A DNA stretch of 13,274 bases, from the NCBI GenBank assembly GCA_002381225.1, contig DFSS01000013.1, forward strand, positions 1 to 13,274. The letters are read 5' to 3'. This DNA is from Flavobacteriales bacterium UBA3431. Lineage in GTDB: Bacteria > Bacteroidota > Bacteroidia > Flavobacteriales > Schleiferiaceae. Shown here piece by piece: positions 1 to 7,302 of the stretch; within the stretch, counting starts at the first letter, position 1, and every line of letters begins with the position of its first letter. The position numbers and the translations under genes were made by a program. The notes under the pieces are model-generated. The model ran no database searches and was not told the DNA's origin. It saw nothing but the letters and a program-made list of their open reading frames with translations.

Positions 1-836
1 GTTTCCTCCGTCAATTCGGTCCAATCATCAACCGTCCAATCGGGCCAAGTACTTGGTGCAAAACGAGGTTCCGTATGTGCTTTGGCATGGCGATTCCAGG
101 GGCAGACATCTTGACAGATATCACAGCCAAAAACCCAAGGAGAAATGGCAGCCTTGTGCGCTTCGGGCAATGCGCCGTGCAGCTCAATGGTCATGTGCGA
201 GATGCAGCGGGAACTGTCCACCACTTCAGGCGCAATAATGGCTCCCGTGGGACAGGCATCCAAACAACGGGTGCACGTGCCACAGTGATCGGCCACGGGA
301 GAATCCGGGGCGAAATCGTAGTCAACGATGAGTTCAGCGAGGAAGAAAAAGCTGCCCTCGTTTTTGCGCAGAAGGAGGCTATTCTTGCCAACCCAGCCCA
401 AACCGCTTCGCTTGGCCCAGGCGCGCTCCATGACCGGAGCCGAGTCTACAAAGCAACGCCCTTGGATTTCGCCAAGAGATTCACGGAGGCTGTCGAGGAG
501 CTCGAAGAGTTTGTCCTTCACCACGCGGTGGTAGTCTTCACCGTAGGCATATTTGGCAATGCGCGGTTTTTCTCCGTCTGCGAGGTCCTGTCCGGGGAAA
601 TAATTGTAGGCTAAGCTGACGATCGATTTAGCGCCTGGAACGAGCTTACGAGGGTCTAAACGTTTATCGTAGTGGTTTTCCATGTAGGCCATGGAACCGT
701 GAAAGCCTTTGGCCAACCAAGCATCTAAGGAGGGGGCCTCCTCTTCCAAGAAATCTGCACGCGCTACGCGACAGGCTTGAAACCCCAGCCGATCCGCCGC
801 GGATGTCAGCAGCTGCTTGGCTTTCTCTGCGGTCAT
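1..836 (-). CDS. queG: Epoxyqueuosine reductase QueG, C-terminus cut by window edge
   Basis: QueG is a cytoplasmic cobalamin and [4Fe-4S] enzyme that reduces epoxyqueuosine to queuosine at the tRNA wobble position, the last step of queuosine synthesis. I translated 278 codons from the ATG at 836; the frame stays open to the window edge, so the 3' end is missing (family members usually exceed 300 residues). Two ferredoxin-type clusters are visible: C185, C188, C191 and C195 (CGTCTRCLDACP), then C211 with C238, C241 and C245 (CDICQDVCPWN). The DUF1730-like N-terminal half carries the conserved stretch from D131 (VDSAPVMERAW) to GLGWVGKNSLL; D131 matches the proposed catalytic Asp of the family. 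The start codon overlaps the ruvB stop as ATGA, which implies translational coupling with ruvB. No codon anomalies or breaks were seen. The identification is firm. Confidence 0.95.
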   Translation of the reverse strand, partial: MTAEKAKQLLTSAADRLGFQACRVARADFLEEEAPSLDAWLAKGFHGSMAYMENHYDKRLDPRKLVPGAKSIVSLAYNYFPGQDLADGEKPRIAKYAYGEDYHRVVKDKLFELLDSLRESLGEIQGRCFVDSAPVMERAWAKRSGLGWVGKNSLLLRKNEGSFFFLAELIVDYDFAPDSPVADHCGTCTRCLDACPTGAIIAPEVVDSSRCISHMTIELHGALPEAHKAAISPWVFGCDICQDVCPWNRHAKAHTEPRFAPSTWPDWTVDDWTELTEE

Positions 837-1852
837 CCCTGGTCAAATAAACCGGTCTGGCTCGGCGTCTTTCGTCCCAAATGCACAAAGGCTTTGTCCA
901 TGGCGACACGACCTCGGGGAGTGCGAGCGAGGTAGCCTTCTTGGATCAGGTAGGGCTCGTAGACTTCCTCGAGGGTTTCGGCTTGCTCCGAAACTGCCGT
1001 GGCGAGCGTATTCAAGCCAACGGGGCCTCCTTTAAACTTGTCAATCAATGCGGACAGGATTTTATTGTCCATTTCATCGAGGCCATGCTCGTCCACATCG
1101 AGGGCATCCATGCCAAAACGGGCAATGTCCAAGTCGACACGGCCTTGTCCTTTTACTTGGGCAAAGTCGCGCAAACGACGCAATAAGGCATTGGCAATAC
1201 GGGGTGTTCCACGGCTTCGTCGGGCCACCTCAATGGCTGCATTCGGCTCGACCTCAATGTTAAGGATGCCCGATGAGCGCTCTACAATGGTACTCAGTAG
1301 CTCCACTTTGTAGTATTCTAAACGGGCCGAAATCCCAAAGCGCGCACGCAACGGCGCAGTCAACATGCCCGAACGCGTGGTGGCGCCCACCAGGGTGAAG
1401 GGCTTCAGGCCGATTTGGACTGAACGTGCCGAGGGACCGCTCTCAATCATAATGTCTATCGAGAAATCCTCCATGGCCGAGTAGAGGTATTCTTCCACGA
1501 CGGGACTCAAGCGATGAATCTCATCAATGAAGAGTACGTCATTTTCTTCTAGGCTGGTCAGCAAACCGGCTAGATCTCCTGGTTTGTCCAATACAGGGCC
1601 CGATGTCATGCGCAATTGGCTACCCAATTCATTGGCGAGGATGTGCGCCAAGGTGGTTTTACCAAGCCCGGGAGGCCCGTGCAGAAGAACGTGGTCCATG
1701 GCCTCGCCTCGTTGACGCGCAGCTTGCACAAAGATTTTTAGATTTTCCAGCACCTTATCTTGGCCTGCAAAATCATCAAATCGCGCGGGTCGGAGGCGCT
1801 GATCGGCATCCCCATCTGGGGTCAAGGCCTCTTCATCTACAAAGCGTGTCAT
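833..1852 (-). CDS. ruvB: Holliday junction branch-migration ATPase RuvB
   Basis: RuvB is the hexameric AAA+ motor that, with RuvA, drives branch migration of Holliday junctions before RuvC cleavage. The 339-residue protein has normal length. Visible motifs are Walker A GPPGLGKT (59-66), Walker B LFIDEIH (107-113), sensor 1 GATTR (156-160), the arginine-finger region PLRARFG (167-173), and a C-terminal winged helix ending in TPRGRVA (311-317). The ATG at 1852 gives the expected short N-terminus before the RPARFDDFAGQ region. The gene lies 63 nt after coxA but is separated from it by a hairpin terminator, and its stop overlaps the queG start by four bases (ATGA). No Shine-Dalgarno is seen. Instead a TAAATTTG box ends four bases before the ATG, so the gene may have its own promoter with a very short or absent leader. 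Confidence 0.98.
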   Translation of the reverse strand: MTRFVDEEALTPDGDADQRLRPARFDDFAGQDKVLENLKIFVQAARQRGEAMDHVLLHGPPGLGKTTLAHILANELGSQLRMTSGPVLDKPGDLAGLLTSLEENDVLFIDEIHRLSPVVEEYLYSAMEDFSIDIMIESGPSARSVQIGLKPFTLVGATTRSGMLTAPLRARFGISARLEYYKVELLSTIVERSSGILNIEVEPNAAIEVARRSRGTPRIANALLRRLRDFAQVKGQGRVDLDIARFGMDALDVDEHGLDEMDNKILSALIDKFKGGPVGLNTLATAVSEQAETLEEVYEPYLIQEGYLARTPRGRVAMDKAFVHLGRKTPSQTGLFDQG

Positions 1853-1856
1853 GAAA

Positions 1857-1864
1857 CAAATTTA
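1857..1864 (-). promoter_or_regulatory. Candidate Bacteroidota -7 box before ruvB
   Basis: Minus-strand TAAATTTG matches the Bacteroidota sigma-A -7 consensus TAnnTTTG exactly and lies only four bases before the ruvB ATG. No TTG-like -33 element is found at the usual spacing; that place is occupied by the terminator hairpin. If functional, it would give a leaderless or near-leaderless ruvB-queG transcript. It could also be chance, since the terminator tail is A/T-rich. Confidence 0.4.
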
Positions 1865-1870
1865 AACGGA

Positions 1871-1896
1871 AAGAGCCGCCCACAGGGGCGGCTCTT
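1871..1896 (-). terminator. Rho-independent terminator of the act-cox operon
   Basis: A perfect 11-bp G/C-rich stem (AAGAGCCGCCC paired with GGGCGGCTCTT) closes a four-base loop (1882-1885). It lies 19 nt after the coxA stop codon and on the minus strand is followed by an imperfect T-rich tail (TTTCCGTTTAAATTTG). It is placed to end the respiratory operon before ruvB. The broken T-tract may allow some read-through. The stem is symmetric, but the A/T-rich tail on the minus-strand exit side and the gene layout indicate minus-strand termination. Confidence 0.88.
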
Positions 1897-1915
1897 GAAA
1901 GTCTTTGAACAAAGC

Positions 1916-3706
1916 TTAGTGTCCGACTTCGCCTTCTTTCAAAGGCGTTGACTGCGGGACAAAGTCTTCATCGTGTCCGGGCTTGCTGTAGTCATACGGC
2001 CAGCGGTGCACCGAAGGGATCTCTCCAGGCCAGTTGCCATGAATGTGCTCCACGGGGGTCGTCCACTCCAGGGTGTTCGAGCGCCATGGGTTTTGAGGGG
2101 CCTTGGGGCCGCGCCACATGGAGTAGAAGAAGTTGAAGAAAAAAATCAACTGCGCAATTCCACCCAGGATGGCGAACATCGAGATGATGACATTGATGTC
2201 TTGCAACTCGTCGAAGATGGGGAATTCCGCATTGCTGTAGTAGCGGCGTGGAAGTCCAGCCAAACCGGTAAAGTGCATGGGGAAGAATACGCCATAGGCA
2301 GAAATAAATGTCAGCCAGAAGTGCAAGTAACCAAGGCCCTTGTTCATCATGCGGCGGTACATTTTGGGGAACCAATGGTATACCCCGGCGAACATTCCGA
2401 AGATGGCCGACAATCCCATCACAATATGGAAGTGGGCAACGACGAAGTACGTGTCGTGTACGTTGATATCCAACGCCGAGTCACCCAAGATGATACCCGT
2501 CAATCCACCAGCCACAAAAGTGCTCACCAAGCCGATGGAGAACAGCATGGCGGGGGTGAATTGGATATTTCCTTTCCACAAGGTCGTAATGTAGTTGAAG
2601 GCCTTTACCGCCGATGGGATGGCAATCAACAAGGTCGTGAAGGTGAAGACCGATCCCAAGAAGGGGTTCATGCCCGTGATGAACATGTGGTGTCCCCAGA
2701 CGATAAAGGATAGGAAGGCGATCGCTAGGATCGATCCTACCATGGCGCGATAGCCAAAGATGGGCTTGCGTGAGTTGGTCGCAATCACTTCCGACGTAAT
2801 ACCCAAGGCGGGCAACAGGATGATGTATACCTCGGGGTGTCCCAAGAACCAAAACAAGTGCTCATACAAGACTGGGCTACCGCCTTCATTGTGCAATAGT
2901 TCGCCCGCCACCATGATATCAGAGAGGTAGAAGCTGGTACCCAGCATGCGGTCAAACATCAACAACAAGGCCGCGCTGAGGAGTACAGGGAAAGACAACA
3001 CACCTAGGATGGCCGTCACCAAGAATGCCCAAATCGTCAAGGGGAGGCGAGTCATTGCCATGCCCTTCGTGCGCAAGTTGATGATGGTCACGATGTAGTT
3101 CAACGATCCCAACAATGAGCCGGCAATGAAGAGGGTCATCGACACAAGCCATAGCGTCATTCCTGTTCCGGAGCCAGGCATCGCTTGAGGAAGGGCGCTC
3201 AAAGGAGGATAGATGGTCCAACCACCTGAGGCGGGGCCTGTTTCGACAAAGAGCGAAGCCAACATGATCACAGACGACGCCGCAAAGAACCAGTACGACA
3301 ACATGTTCAGGAAACCTGAGGCCATATCGCGTGCACCAATTTGCAAGGGGATAAGGAGGTTCGAGAACGTACCTGATAATCCGGCCGTCAATACAAAGAA
3401 GACCATGATGGTACCGTGAATCGTGACCAAAGCCAAATACATGTTTGGATCCATTTGGCCTTCAGGAGCCCATTTGCCCAAGAAGGTCTCAAGGATGGCA
3501 AACTTTTGGTCGGGCCACGCCAATTGTAGACGAAAGAGCATGGACATAAAGACACCTACAATGCCCATGAACATACCCGTGATCAGAAATTGCTTTCCAA
3601 TCATCTTGTGATCTTGAGAGAAGATGTACTTCGTCCAGAAGTTTTCTACATGATGCTCGTGATCGTGGTCGTGAGCGTGGTCGTTATCGTGATCGTGTGA
3701 AGCCAT
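1916..3706 (-). CDS. coxA: Cytochrome c oxidase subunit I (A1-type heme-copper oxidase)
   Basis: This is the catalytic subunit of the aa3-type terminal oxidase; it reduces O2 to water and pumps protons in the inner membrane. The 596-residue protein shows about twelve hydrophobic segments. Ligands visible are H97 and H427 (heme a), H425 (heme a3), and H290, H339 and H340 (CuB), with the cross-linked Tyr at Y294 (GHPEVY) and H417-D418 (Mg site). A D-channel set is present at N116, D127 and N134 with E292, and the K-channel lysine is probably K368, which places it in subfamily A1. An unusual feature is the N-terminal His/Asp-rich tail, with eight His in residues 4-19. An AAGGG Shine-Dalgarno precedes the ATG at 3706 by seven bases. 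The gene follows coxB by 26 nt, and the operon terminator follows it. Confidence 0.98.
   Translation of the reverse strand: MASHDHDNDHAHDHDHEHHVENFWTKYIFSQDHKMIGKQFLITGMFMGIVGVFMSMLFRLQLAWPDQKFAILETFLGKWAPEGQMDPNMYLALVTIHGTIMVFFVLTAGLSGTFSNLLIPLQIGARDMASGFLNMLSYWFFAASSVIMLASLFVETGPASGGWTIYPPLSALPQAMPGSGTGMTLWLVSMTLFIAGSLLGSLNYIVTIINLRTKGMAMTRLPLTIWAFLVTAILGVLSFPVLLSAALLLMFDRMLGTSFYLSDIMVAGELLHNEGGSPVLYEHLFWFLGHPEVYIILLPALGITSEVIATNSRKPIFGYRAMVGSILAIAFLSFIVWGHHMFITGMNPFLGSVFTFTTLLIAIPSAVKAFNYITTLWKGNIQFTPAMLFSIGLVSTFVAGGLTGIILGDSALDINVHDTYFVVAHFHIVMGLSAIFGMFAGVYHWFPKMYRRMMNKGLGYLHFWLTFISAYGVFFPMHFTGLAGLPRRYYSNAEFPIFDELQDINVIISMFAILGGIAQLIFFFNFFYSMWRGPKAPQNPWRSNTLEWTTPVEHIHGNWPGEIPSVHRWPYDYSKPGHDEDFVPQSTPLKEGEVGH
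3650..3697 (-). other. His/Asp-rich N-terminal tail of CoxA
   Basis: Codons 4-19 of coxA alternate His with Asp, Glu, Asn or Ala (HDHDNDHAHDHDHEHH): eight His in sixteen residues, before the first conserved segment of the family. The N-terminus of A1 oxidases faces the cytoplasm. Copper or zinc binding is plausible from composition but is only an inference. Confidence 0.9.
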
Positions 3707-3713
3707 GGGGTTT

Positions 3714-3718
3714 CCCTT
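3714..3718 (-). promoter_or_regulatory. Shine-Dalgarno sequence of coxA
   Basis: Minus-strand AAGGG lies seven bases before the coxA ATG, an ideal distance. It is the only clear Shine-Dalgarno in the operon. The other genes show none or only weak purine runs, as is usual in Bacteroidota. It supports the start at 3706 and may raise subunit I translation relative to its neighbours. Confidence 0.7.
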
Positions 3719-3732
3719 TTTAACGTCCTTGA

Positions 3733-4758
3733 TTAGAGAGTTTCAGCAATGGTCTTTTGTTCCTTGACCCAAGCGTCATATTCGGCTTGCGTTTCGACAA
3801 CAATGTTCATTTGCATGTTGTAGTGGGCCGAGCCACAAATCTTGTTGCACAACAGGATGTAGTCATAGTTGTAGAGCTCCAAGCCCTTAGCCTGACGTAT
3901 CGCATTGATGCGCTCTACTTTGCCTTGCACATCGGCATCCTGGCGAATTTCTGCCGTGGTGACGGTCGGAGTGAATTGGAAGTGTGTCTCCATACCCGGA
4001 ACACAGTTCATCTGAGCACGGAAATGGGGCATGTAGGCCGAGTGGATAACGTCCTGTGAACGGAACTTAAACAGCACTGGACGTCCCACGGGCAGGTGAA
4101 TCTCTGTTGCCAAGAAGTCGTCTGCACTGTTGGCATGTGTCGTGTCCACACCGACAGTGTTGGCGCCGCCAATCAAACGTACGTTGGCGAATCCAAGCGT
4201 ATTGTCCGCGCCTGAGTACCGCGCTGTCCATTTGAACTGCTGGGCATAAAGCTCCACAACCATGGGTTCCTCTTCGCTCTCAGGATTCATCACGTTGGAC
4301 CATGTGGTCAAGCCATAGATGATCAGGACGGCAAGAGCAATCGCCGGAACAATGGTCCAGATAAATTCGAGGCGGTTGTTGTGTTCGTAGTATGTCGCTT
4401 GATTGTCCTTCCGTCCACGGTATTTGTAGGCGAAATAGAACAAGACAGGCTGAACCAAGAAAAACATGAAGATGATCAGACCCATGGAAATGTCCCACAA
4501 GCGGTCAATCTCTACCCCGTGCAAAGAGGAGGGTTTGGGAAGCATGATCTCTCCCCATGTCATCATCATCCATACAAGGGAAACAAGGAGGCCAATGCCG
4601 AATAGCAGCATGTAGCGACCTTGGGTATTGTTATCCTTATCGGTCACCTCATATTCGCGCTCTTGGCGTGCTTTGGCCGAAAGCTCATAGATGCGCATAA
4701 TTTGTGCGGCCGCGAACACAGCCAAAAAGAGCACAACAACCATCAAAAGACCGGTCAT
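3733..4758 (-). CDS. coxB: Cytochrome c oxidase subunit II (CuA, no heme c domain)
   Basis: Subunit II accepts electrons from cytochrome c or from alternative complex III at the binuclear CuA site and passes them to heme a. In the 341 residues I see hydrophobic segments near 1-22, 49-67, 92-113 and 132-152, two more than the classical two-helix form, followed by a periplasmic cupredoxin domain. The CuA ligands are H239 (VIHS), C304, C308, H312 and M315. Position 306, normally Glu in the C-x-E-x-C motif, is Lys (CNKIC), which I believe is common in Bacteroidota. There is no CxxCH, so this is not a caa3 enzyme. A short insertion around 270-295, rich in charged residues, separates the two halves of the CuA site. 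The start is 11 nt after actF. The oxidase partner coxA follows 26 nt downstream. Confidence 0.97.
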   Translation of the reverse strand: MTGLLMVVVLFLAVFAAAQIMRIYELSAKARQEREYEVTDKDNNTQGRYMLLFGIGLLVSLVWMMMTWGEIMLPKPSSLHGVEIDRLWDISMGLIIFMFFLVQPVLFYFAYKYRGRKDNQATYYEHNNRLEFIWTIVPAIALAVLIIYGLTTWSNVMNPESEEEPMVVELYAQQFKWTARYSGADNTLGFANVRLIGGANTVGVDTTHANSADDFLATEIHLPVGRPVLFKFRSQDVIHSAYMPHFRAQMNCVPGMETHFQFTPTVTTAEIRQDADVQGKVERINAIRQAKGLELYNYDYILLCNKICGSAHYNMQMNIVVETQAEYDAWVKEQKTIAETL

Positions 4759-4769
4759 ATCAGAGAATA

Positions 4770-6185
4770 TTATTGGTGGAACAATTTACTTTCATGAATC
4801 AAGGCATGGTTCTTCATGCGCAAGGGGGCCGCGGCAAGATTGCGCTGAACCACATATAGGAGAAGTCCTGCGTAGAACAAGAATCCACCGATTTCGACCC
4901 ATCCAAAGCCGTAGTGGTAGCCCACGCTGCCCGGCATGATCATGATGTAGTGATCCATCCAGTGGCCAGCCAGAACAAAGACAGCAGCCAACATGATGAA
5001 GCCCATGATGCGCTTGGAGTCGCGGGACATCAATACCAAAACAGGCATCAAGAAATTCAACACCACCATGGTGATGAAAAGCGGTTTGAACTCGCCAAAG
5101 CGGGCCATGTAGTATGGAACTTCCTCGGGGATGTTGGAGTACCAAATCAACATGTACTGCGAGAACCACAAATAGGTCCAGAACACGGAGAAGGCAAACA
5201 TGAACTTACCCAAATCGTGCTGGTGGTTGTCATTGACCCAAGGCAAATAGTTATTGACACGGAGGAACATCACGAGCACATTCAACACCGTTAAGGCCGT
5301 AACAAACATGCCCGCAAAAGTGTACCATCCAAACAAGGTGGAGAACCAATGCGTGTCAATGGACATGATCCAATCCCATGCGCTGGTAGAACTTGTCACG
5401 GCATACAGTACAATGAAGGTCGCGGCCAATTTGCGCTGCGTGAAGAACATCGTCTGGCCTTCGGGCAATTGGTCTTCTTTCAAAGAATTGCGGCGCAACA
5501 AGTAGGCTGCCCCCGCCCAGATAACCAAGTAAGCCACGGTGCGGAGCGTAAAGAATCCGTCGTTGAGATAGCCCTCTTTGCCCGCAATGATGGAATCGTA
5601 GTTCGCGCTAGTGGGATCCATGATGCCGTCTTGCATCCAATGCCACACATGGTGCATGCCCATGGTGCCAGTAATGACCAAGAACAACATGCCGAGCAAT
5701 GGGATTCCAACGTACAGCGCTACAGCCTCCATCACACGCAAAATTCCCGCTGACCAGCCCGCTTGTGCCGCGTATTGAATCGCCAGGAAAAATAACGTGC
5801 CAATACCGATACCTAGGAAGAAAATGGTGTTGACCAACAACGCAGCCCAGGGACGGTTGGCCGCACCGTGGTCTTCATGACCACCGTGGCCTTCGGCATG
5901 CGCTGCTTGGGCATCCGCCGCGTGGGCTTCTTCCGCATGCGCTTCTTCTCCATGAGCCTCTTCTGCGTGGCTTTCCTCTGCGTGGGCAGCCGCTGCATGG
6001 ACTTCCTCACCATGGGTAGCTGCCGCGTGGTCTGCATGCGCTTCCGTTGCGTGGGCGTCGTGGCTTGTGGCCTCGTCGTGCCCACCCGAGTTGAAACCAA
6101 TCACCATCATGACCAAGCCCACCAATGTGAGCGCAGTGGCGAAAAGTTTGGCCTTTTTAGTAAATACAAACATGGTTGTCGGCAT
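4770..6185 (-). CDS. actF: Alternative complex III subunit ActF (quinol:cytochrome c oxidoreductase membrane subunit)
   Basis: ActF is the second NrfD-like integral membrane subunit of alternative complex III, a paralogue of ActC thought to contribute to proton movement rather than being the main quinol site. The 471 residues contain about ten hydrophobic segments: one at 12-31, the next from about 113, and the rest spread to about 447. Between the first two lies a long His/Ala/Glu-rich loop (36-106) with sixteen His. Lysines 10, 11 and 13 before helix 1 suggest the N-terminus is cytoplasmic, so the loop would face the periplasm (positive-inside inference). Family-like features include the HHVWHWMQDGIMDP segment (178-191) and the DWIMSIDTHWFSTLFGW segment (271-287). 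The start at 6185 is six nt after actE; an ATG four codons later is an alternative. Family assignment is firm; loop function is unknown. Confidence 0.95.
   Translation of the reverse strand: MPTTMFVFTKKAKLFATALTLVGLVMMVIGFNSGGHDEATSHDAHATEAHADHAAATHGEEVHAAAAHAEESHAEEAHGEEAHAEEAHAADAQAAHAEGHGGHEDHGAANRPWAALLVNTIFFLGIGIGTLFFLAIQYAAQAGWSAGILRVMEAVALYVGIPLLGMLFLVITGTMGMHHVWHWMQDGIMDPTSANYDSIIAGKEGYLNDGFFTLRTVAYLVIWAGAAYLLRRNSLKEDQLPEGQTMFFTQRKLAATFIVLYAVTSSTSAWDWIMSIDTHWFSTLFGWYTFAGMFVTALTVLNVLVMFLRVNNYLPWVNDNHQHDLGKFMFAFSVFWTYLWFSQYMLIWYSNIPEEVPYYMARFGEFKPLFITMVVLNFLMPVLVLMSRDSKRIMGFIMLAAVFVLAGHWMDHYIMIMPGSVGYHYGFGWVEIGGFLFYAGLLLYVVQRNLAAAPLRMKNHALIHESKLFHQ
5868..6080 (-). repeat. Histidine-rich pentapeptide repeat region inside actF
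   Basis: Residues 36-106 of ActF contain sixteen His in a background of Ala, Glu and Asp. From H58 to H88 there are seven His at an exact five-residue period (58, 63, 68, 73, 78, 83, 88; units such as HAEEA). This corresponds to degenerate 15-bp tandem units at 5922-6014 in the DNA. The array interrupts the protein between helix 1 and helix 2. Metal binding, or a flexible acidic linker, is plausible. The repeats may vary in number between strains by slippage. Confidence 0.9.
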
Positions 6186-6191
6186 TTGAAA

Positions 6192-6779
6192 TTAGACAGC
6201 GGGCTCTGCGGGAGCGGCCGTTGCAGATTGATCTTGGCGAAGCTTCATCACGTACTTGATGATTTTCCAACGCTCTTCATACGTCAGCTGGGAAGCATGG
6301 GATCCCATATTGTTTTTCCCGTGCATGATCACATGGTAGATCGTACCAGGGGTGATGTCTGGAAGACGGTCCGAACCGTATCCTGGTACACCCAAGATTT
6401 TTTCACGCTGCATCAAGATGCCATTGCCGTCGCCTTTTTCGCCATGACAGTGTGAACAAAATTGACCGTAGAGCTCCTTCCCTGCTTCCGCGTCCAACTC
6501 CGCGAAATACGCAGGTACGGCAGCGTTATTTTTTGAGGCTTCATAGCCCTCATTTGAATTGGGCAGATCGTAGGGCACATAGCCGCGAGCGACTGTTCCT
6601 TCCACAGGCAATTGCGCTGCAGTCCCTTGGGCCGTATTCTCGGCCGCTTCATAGGTCTCCAAAGAAGGGGAGCGGTACATGTCATCCATGTAGGTATACC
6701 CGGGGGTGGATTTATCCGAGTTGCACGCAGTCATTACACCGAGTGCACACAAACCGGAAAGAAGGATTCCTTTTTTCAT
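6192..6779 (-). CDS. actE: Alternative complex III subunit ActE, monoheme cytochrome c lipoprotein
   Basis: ActE is the peripheral monoheme cytochrome c of alternative complex III and relays electrons from ActA towards the oxidase. I start it at the ATG at 6779, giving 195 residues, because this leaves a textbook lipoprotein signal (MKKGILLSGLCALGVMTAC) with predicted lipidated C19. An upstream in-frame TTG at 6803 would add eight residues and overlap actD. The heme motif is CSHCH (108-112), preceded by the class-I-like AGKELYGQFC, and the probable axial Met is M158 (KNNMGSHASQLT). The region 20-95 between the lipid anchor and the heme domain is a low-conservation spacer, as in other ActE proteins. 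The C-terminus is Ala/Pro-rich. The start lies four nt after the actD stop and actF follows six nt downstream. Confidence 0.95.
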   Translation of the reverse strand: MKKGILLSGLCALGVMTACNSDKSTPGYTYMDDMYRSPSLETYEAAENTAQGTAAQLPVEGTVARGYVPYDLPNSNEGYEASKNNAAVPAYFAELDAEAGKELYGQFCSHCHGEKGDGNGILMQREKILGVPGYGSDRLPDITPGTIYHVIMHGKNNMGSHASQLTYEERWKIIKYVMKLRQDQSATAAPAEPAV

Positions 6780-6783
6780 GGGA

Positions 6784-7302
6784 TTAAGCTTCAGCAATTT
6801 CAATCGCCCCTGTTTCTTTCAACGCATCAATGACTCCGTCACCTGCAGCCACTTCAATCATAAAGTGGTGATCGGTCGTGCGAGGATCCGGGTTTTGAGG
6901 CGCTGCACCGGGGTACAGTTTGTTGATAATCATGAAAGTCCACACCATCAAGTGGGCCGCAAAAAAGACCGTCAATTCGAACATGATGGGCACAAAGGCC
7001 GGCATGTTCTTTCCCCATGTCATCGAAGGCTTGCCGCCGATGTTTTGAGGCCAGTCAATATTCATCATGTAGGAAGTGATCAAGATGGCCACCGTCAGAC
7101 CGACCAAGCCGTACATGAACGCCGCCATGGCGATGCGCGTTTCCTTTAATCCCATGGCCTTATCCAAGCCGTGGATGGGGAAAGGAGAGTAGACCTCCTT
7201 GACCTTAATGCCTTTTCCGCGCAGGTTCTTAACCGCATCCAAGACGACATCATCGTCCAGATAAAGCGCGCGTACTACCGGGGTATGCTCAGTGTGCGCC
7301 AT
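6784..7302 (-). CDS. actD: Alternative complex III subunit ActD (DUF3341)
   Basis: ActD is a small membrane subunit of alternative complex III. It is a structural component with no cofactor known to me. The 172-residue protein has the family pattern: a soluble N-terminal part with the hallmark YSPFPIHGLDKAMGL (around 38-52), two hydrophobic segments (about 57-80 and 104-126), and a C-terminal soluble tail. His and Asp residues of the hallmark have been suggested in the literature to line a proton path; this is background knowledge, not shown here. The ATG at 7302 lies inside the end of actC, overlapping it by 14 nt, which implies translational coupling. It is followed by actE after four nt. 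The position between an ActC and an ActE gene confirms the call. Confidence 0.95.
   Translation of the reverse strand: MAHTEHTPVVRALYLDDDVVLDAVKNLRGKGIKVKEVYSPFPIHGLDKAMGLKETRIAMAAFMYGLVGLTVAILITSYMMNIDWPQNIGGKPSMTWGKNMPAFVPIMFELTVFFAAHLMVWTFMIINKLYPGAAPQNPDPRTTDHHFMIEVAAGDGVIDALKETGAIEIAEA

Noticed and set aside
75..614. Plus-strand open frame of 179 codons near the left edge
   Set aside because: The minus strand here encodes QueG with both Fe-S motifs and the conserved catalytic region; the plus frame is its shadow.
1973..2713. Plus-strand open frame of 246 codons opposite coxA
   Set aside because: It is antisense to conserved coxA sequence, including the heme and CuB regions, and its product is charged and unlike any known family. 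It is a shadow frame.
3733..4758. caa3-type subunit II with a fused cytochrome c
   Set aside because: The protein ends 26 residues after M315, the last CuA ligand, and contains no CxxCH motif.
5922..6014. CRISPR-like or other nucleic-acid repeat array
   Set aside because: The 15-bp units are contiguous, in frame and degenerate at codon third positions. They encode the His pentapeptides of ActF, with no spacers.
5868..6455. Plus-strand open frame of 195 codons opposite the actF and actE junction
   Set aside because: The Met/Arg/Cys/Phe-rich translation is the reverse reading of the His/Ala repeat of actF, with no independent support.
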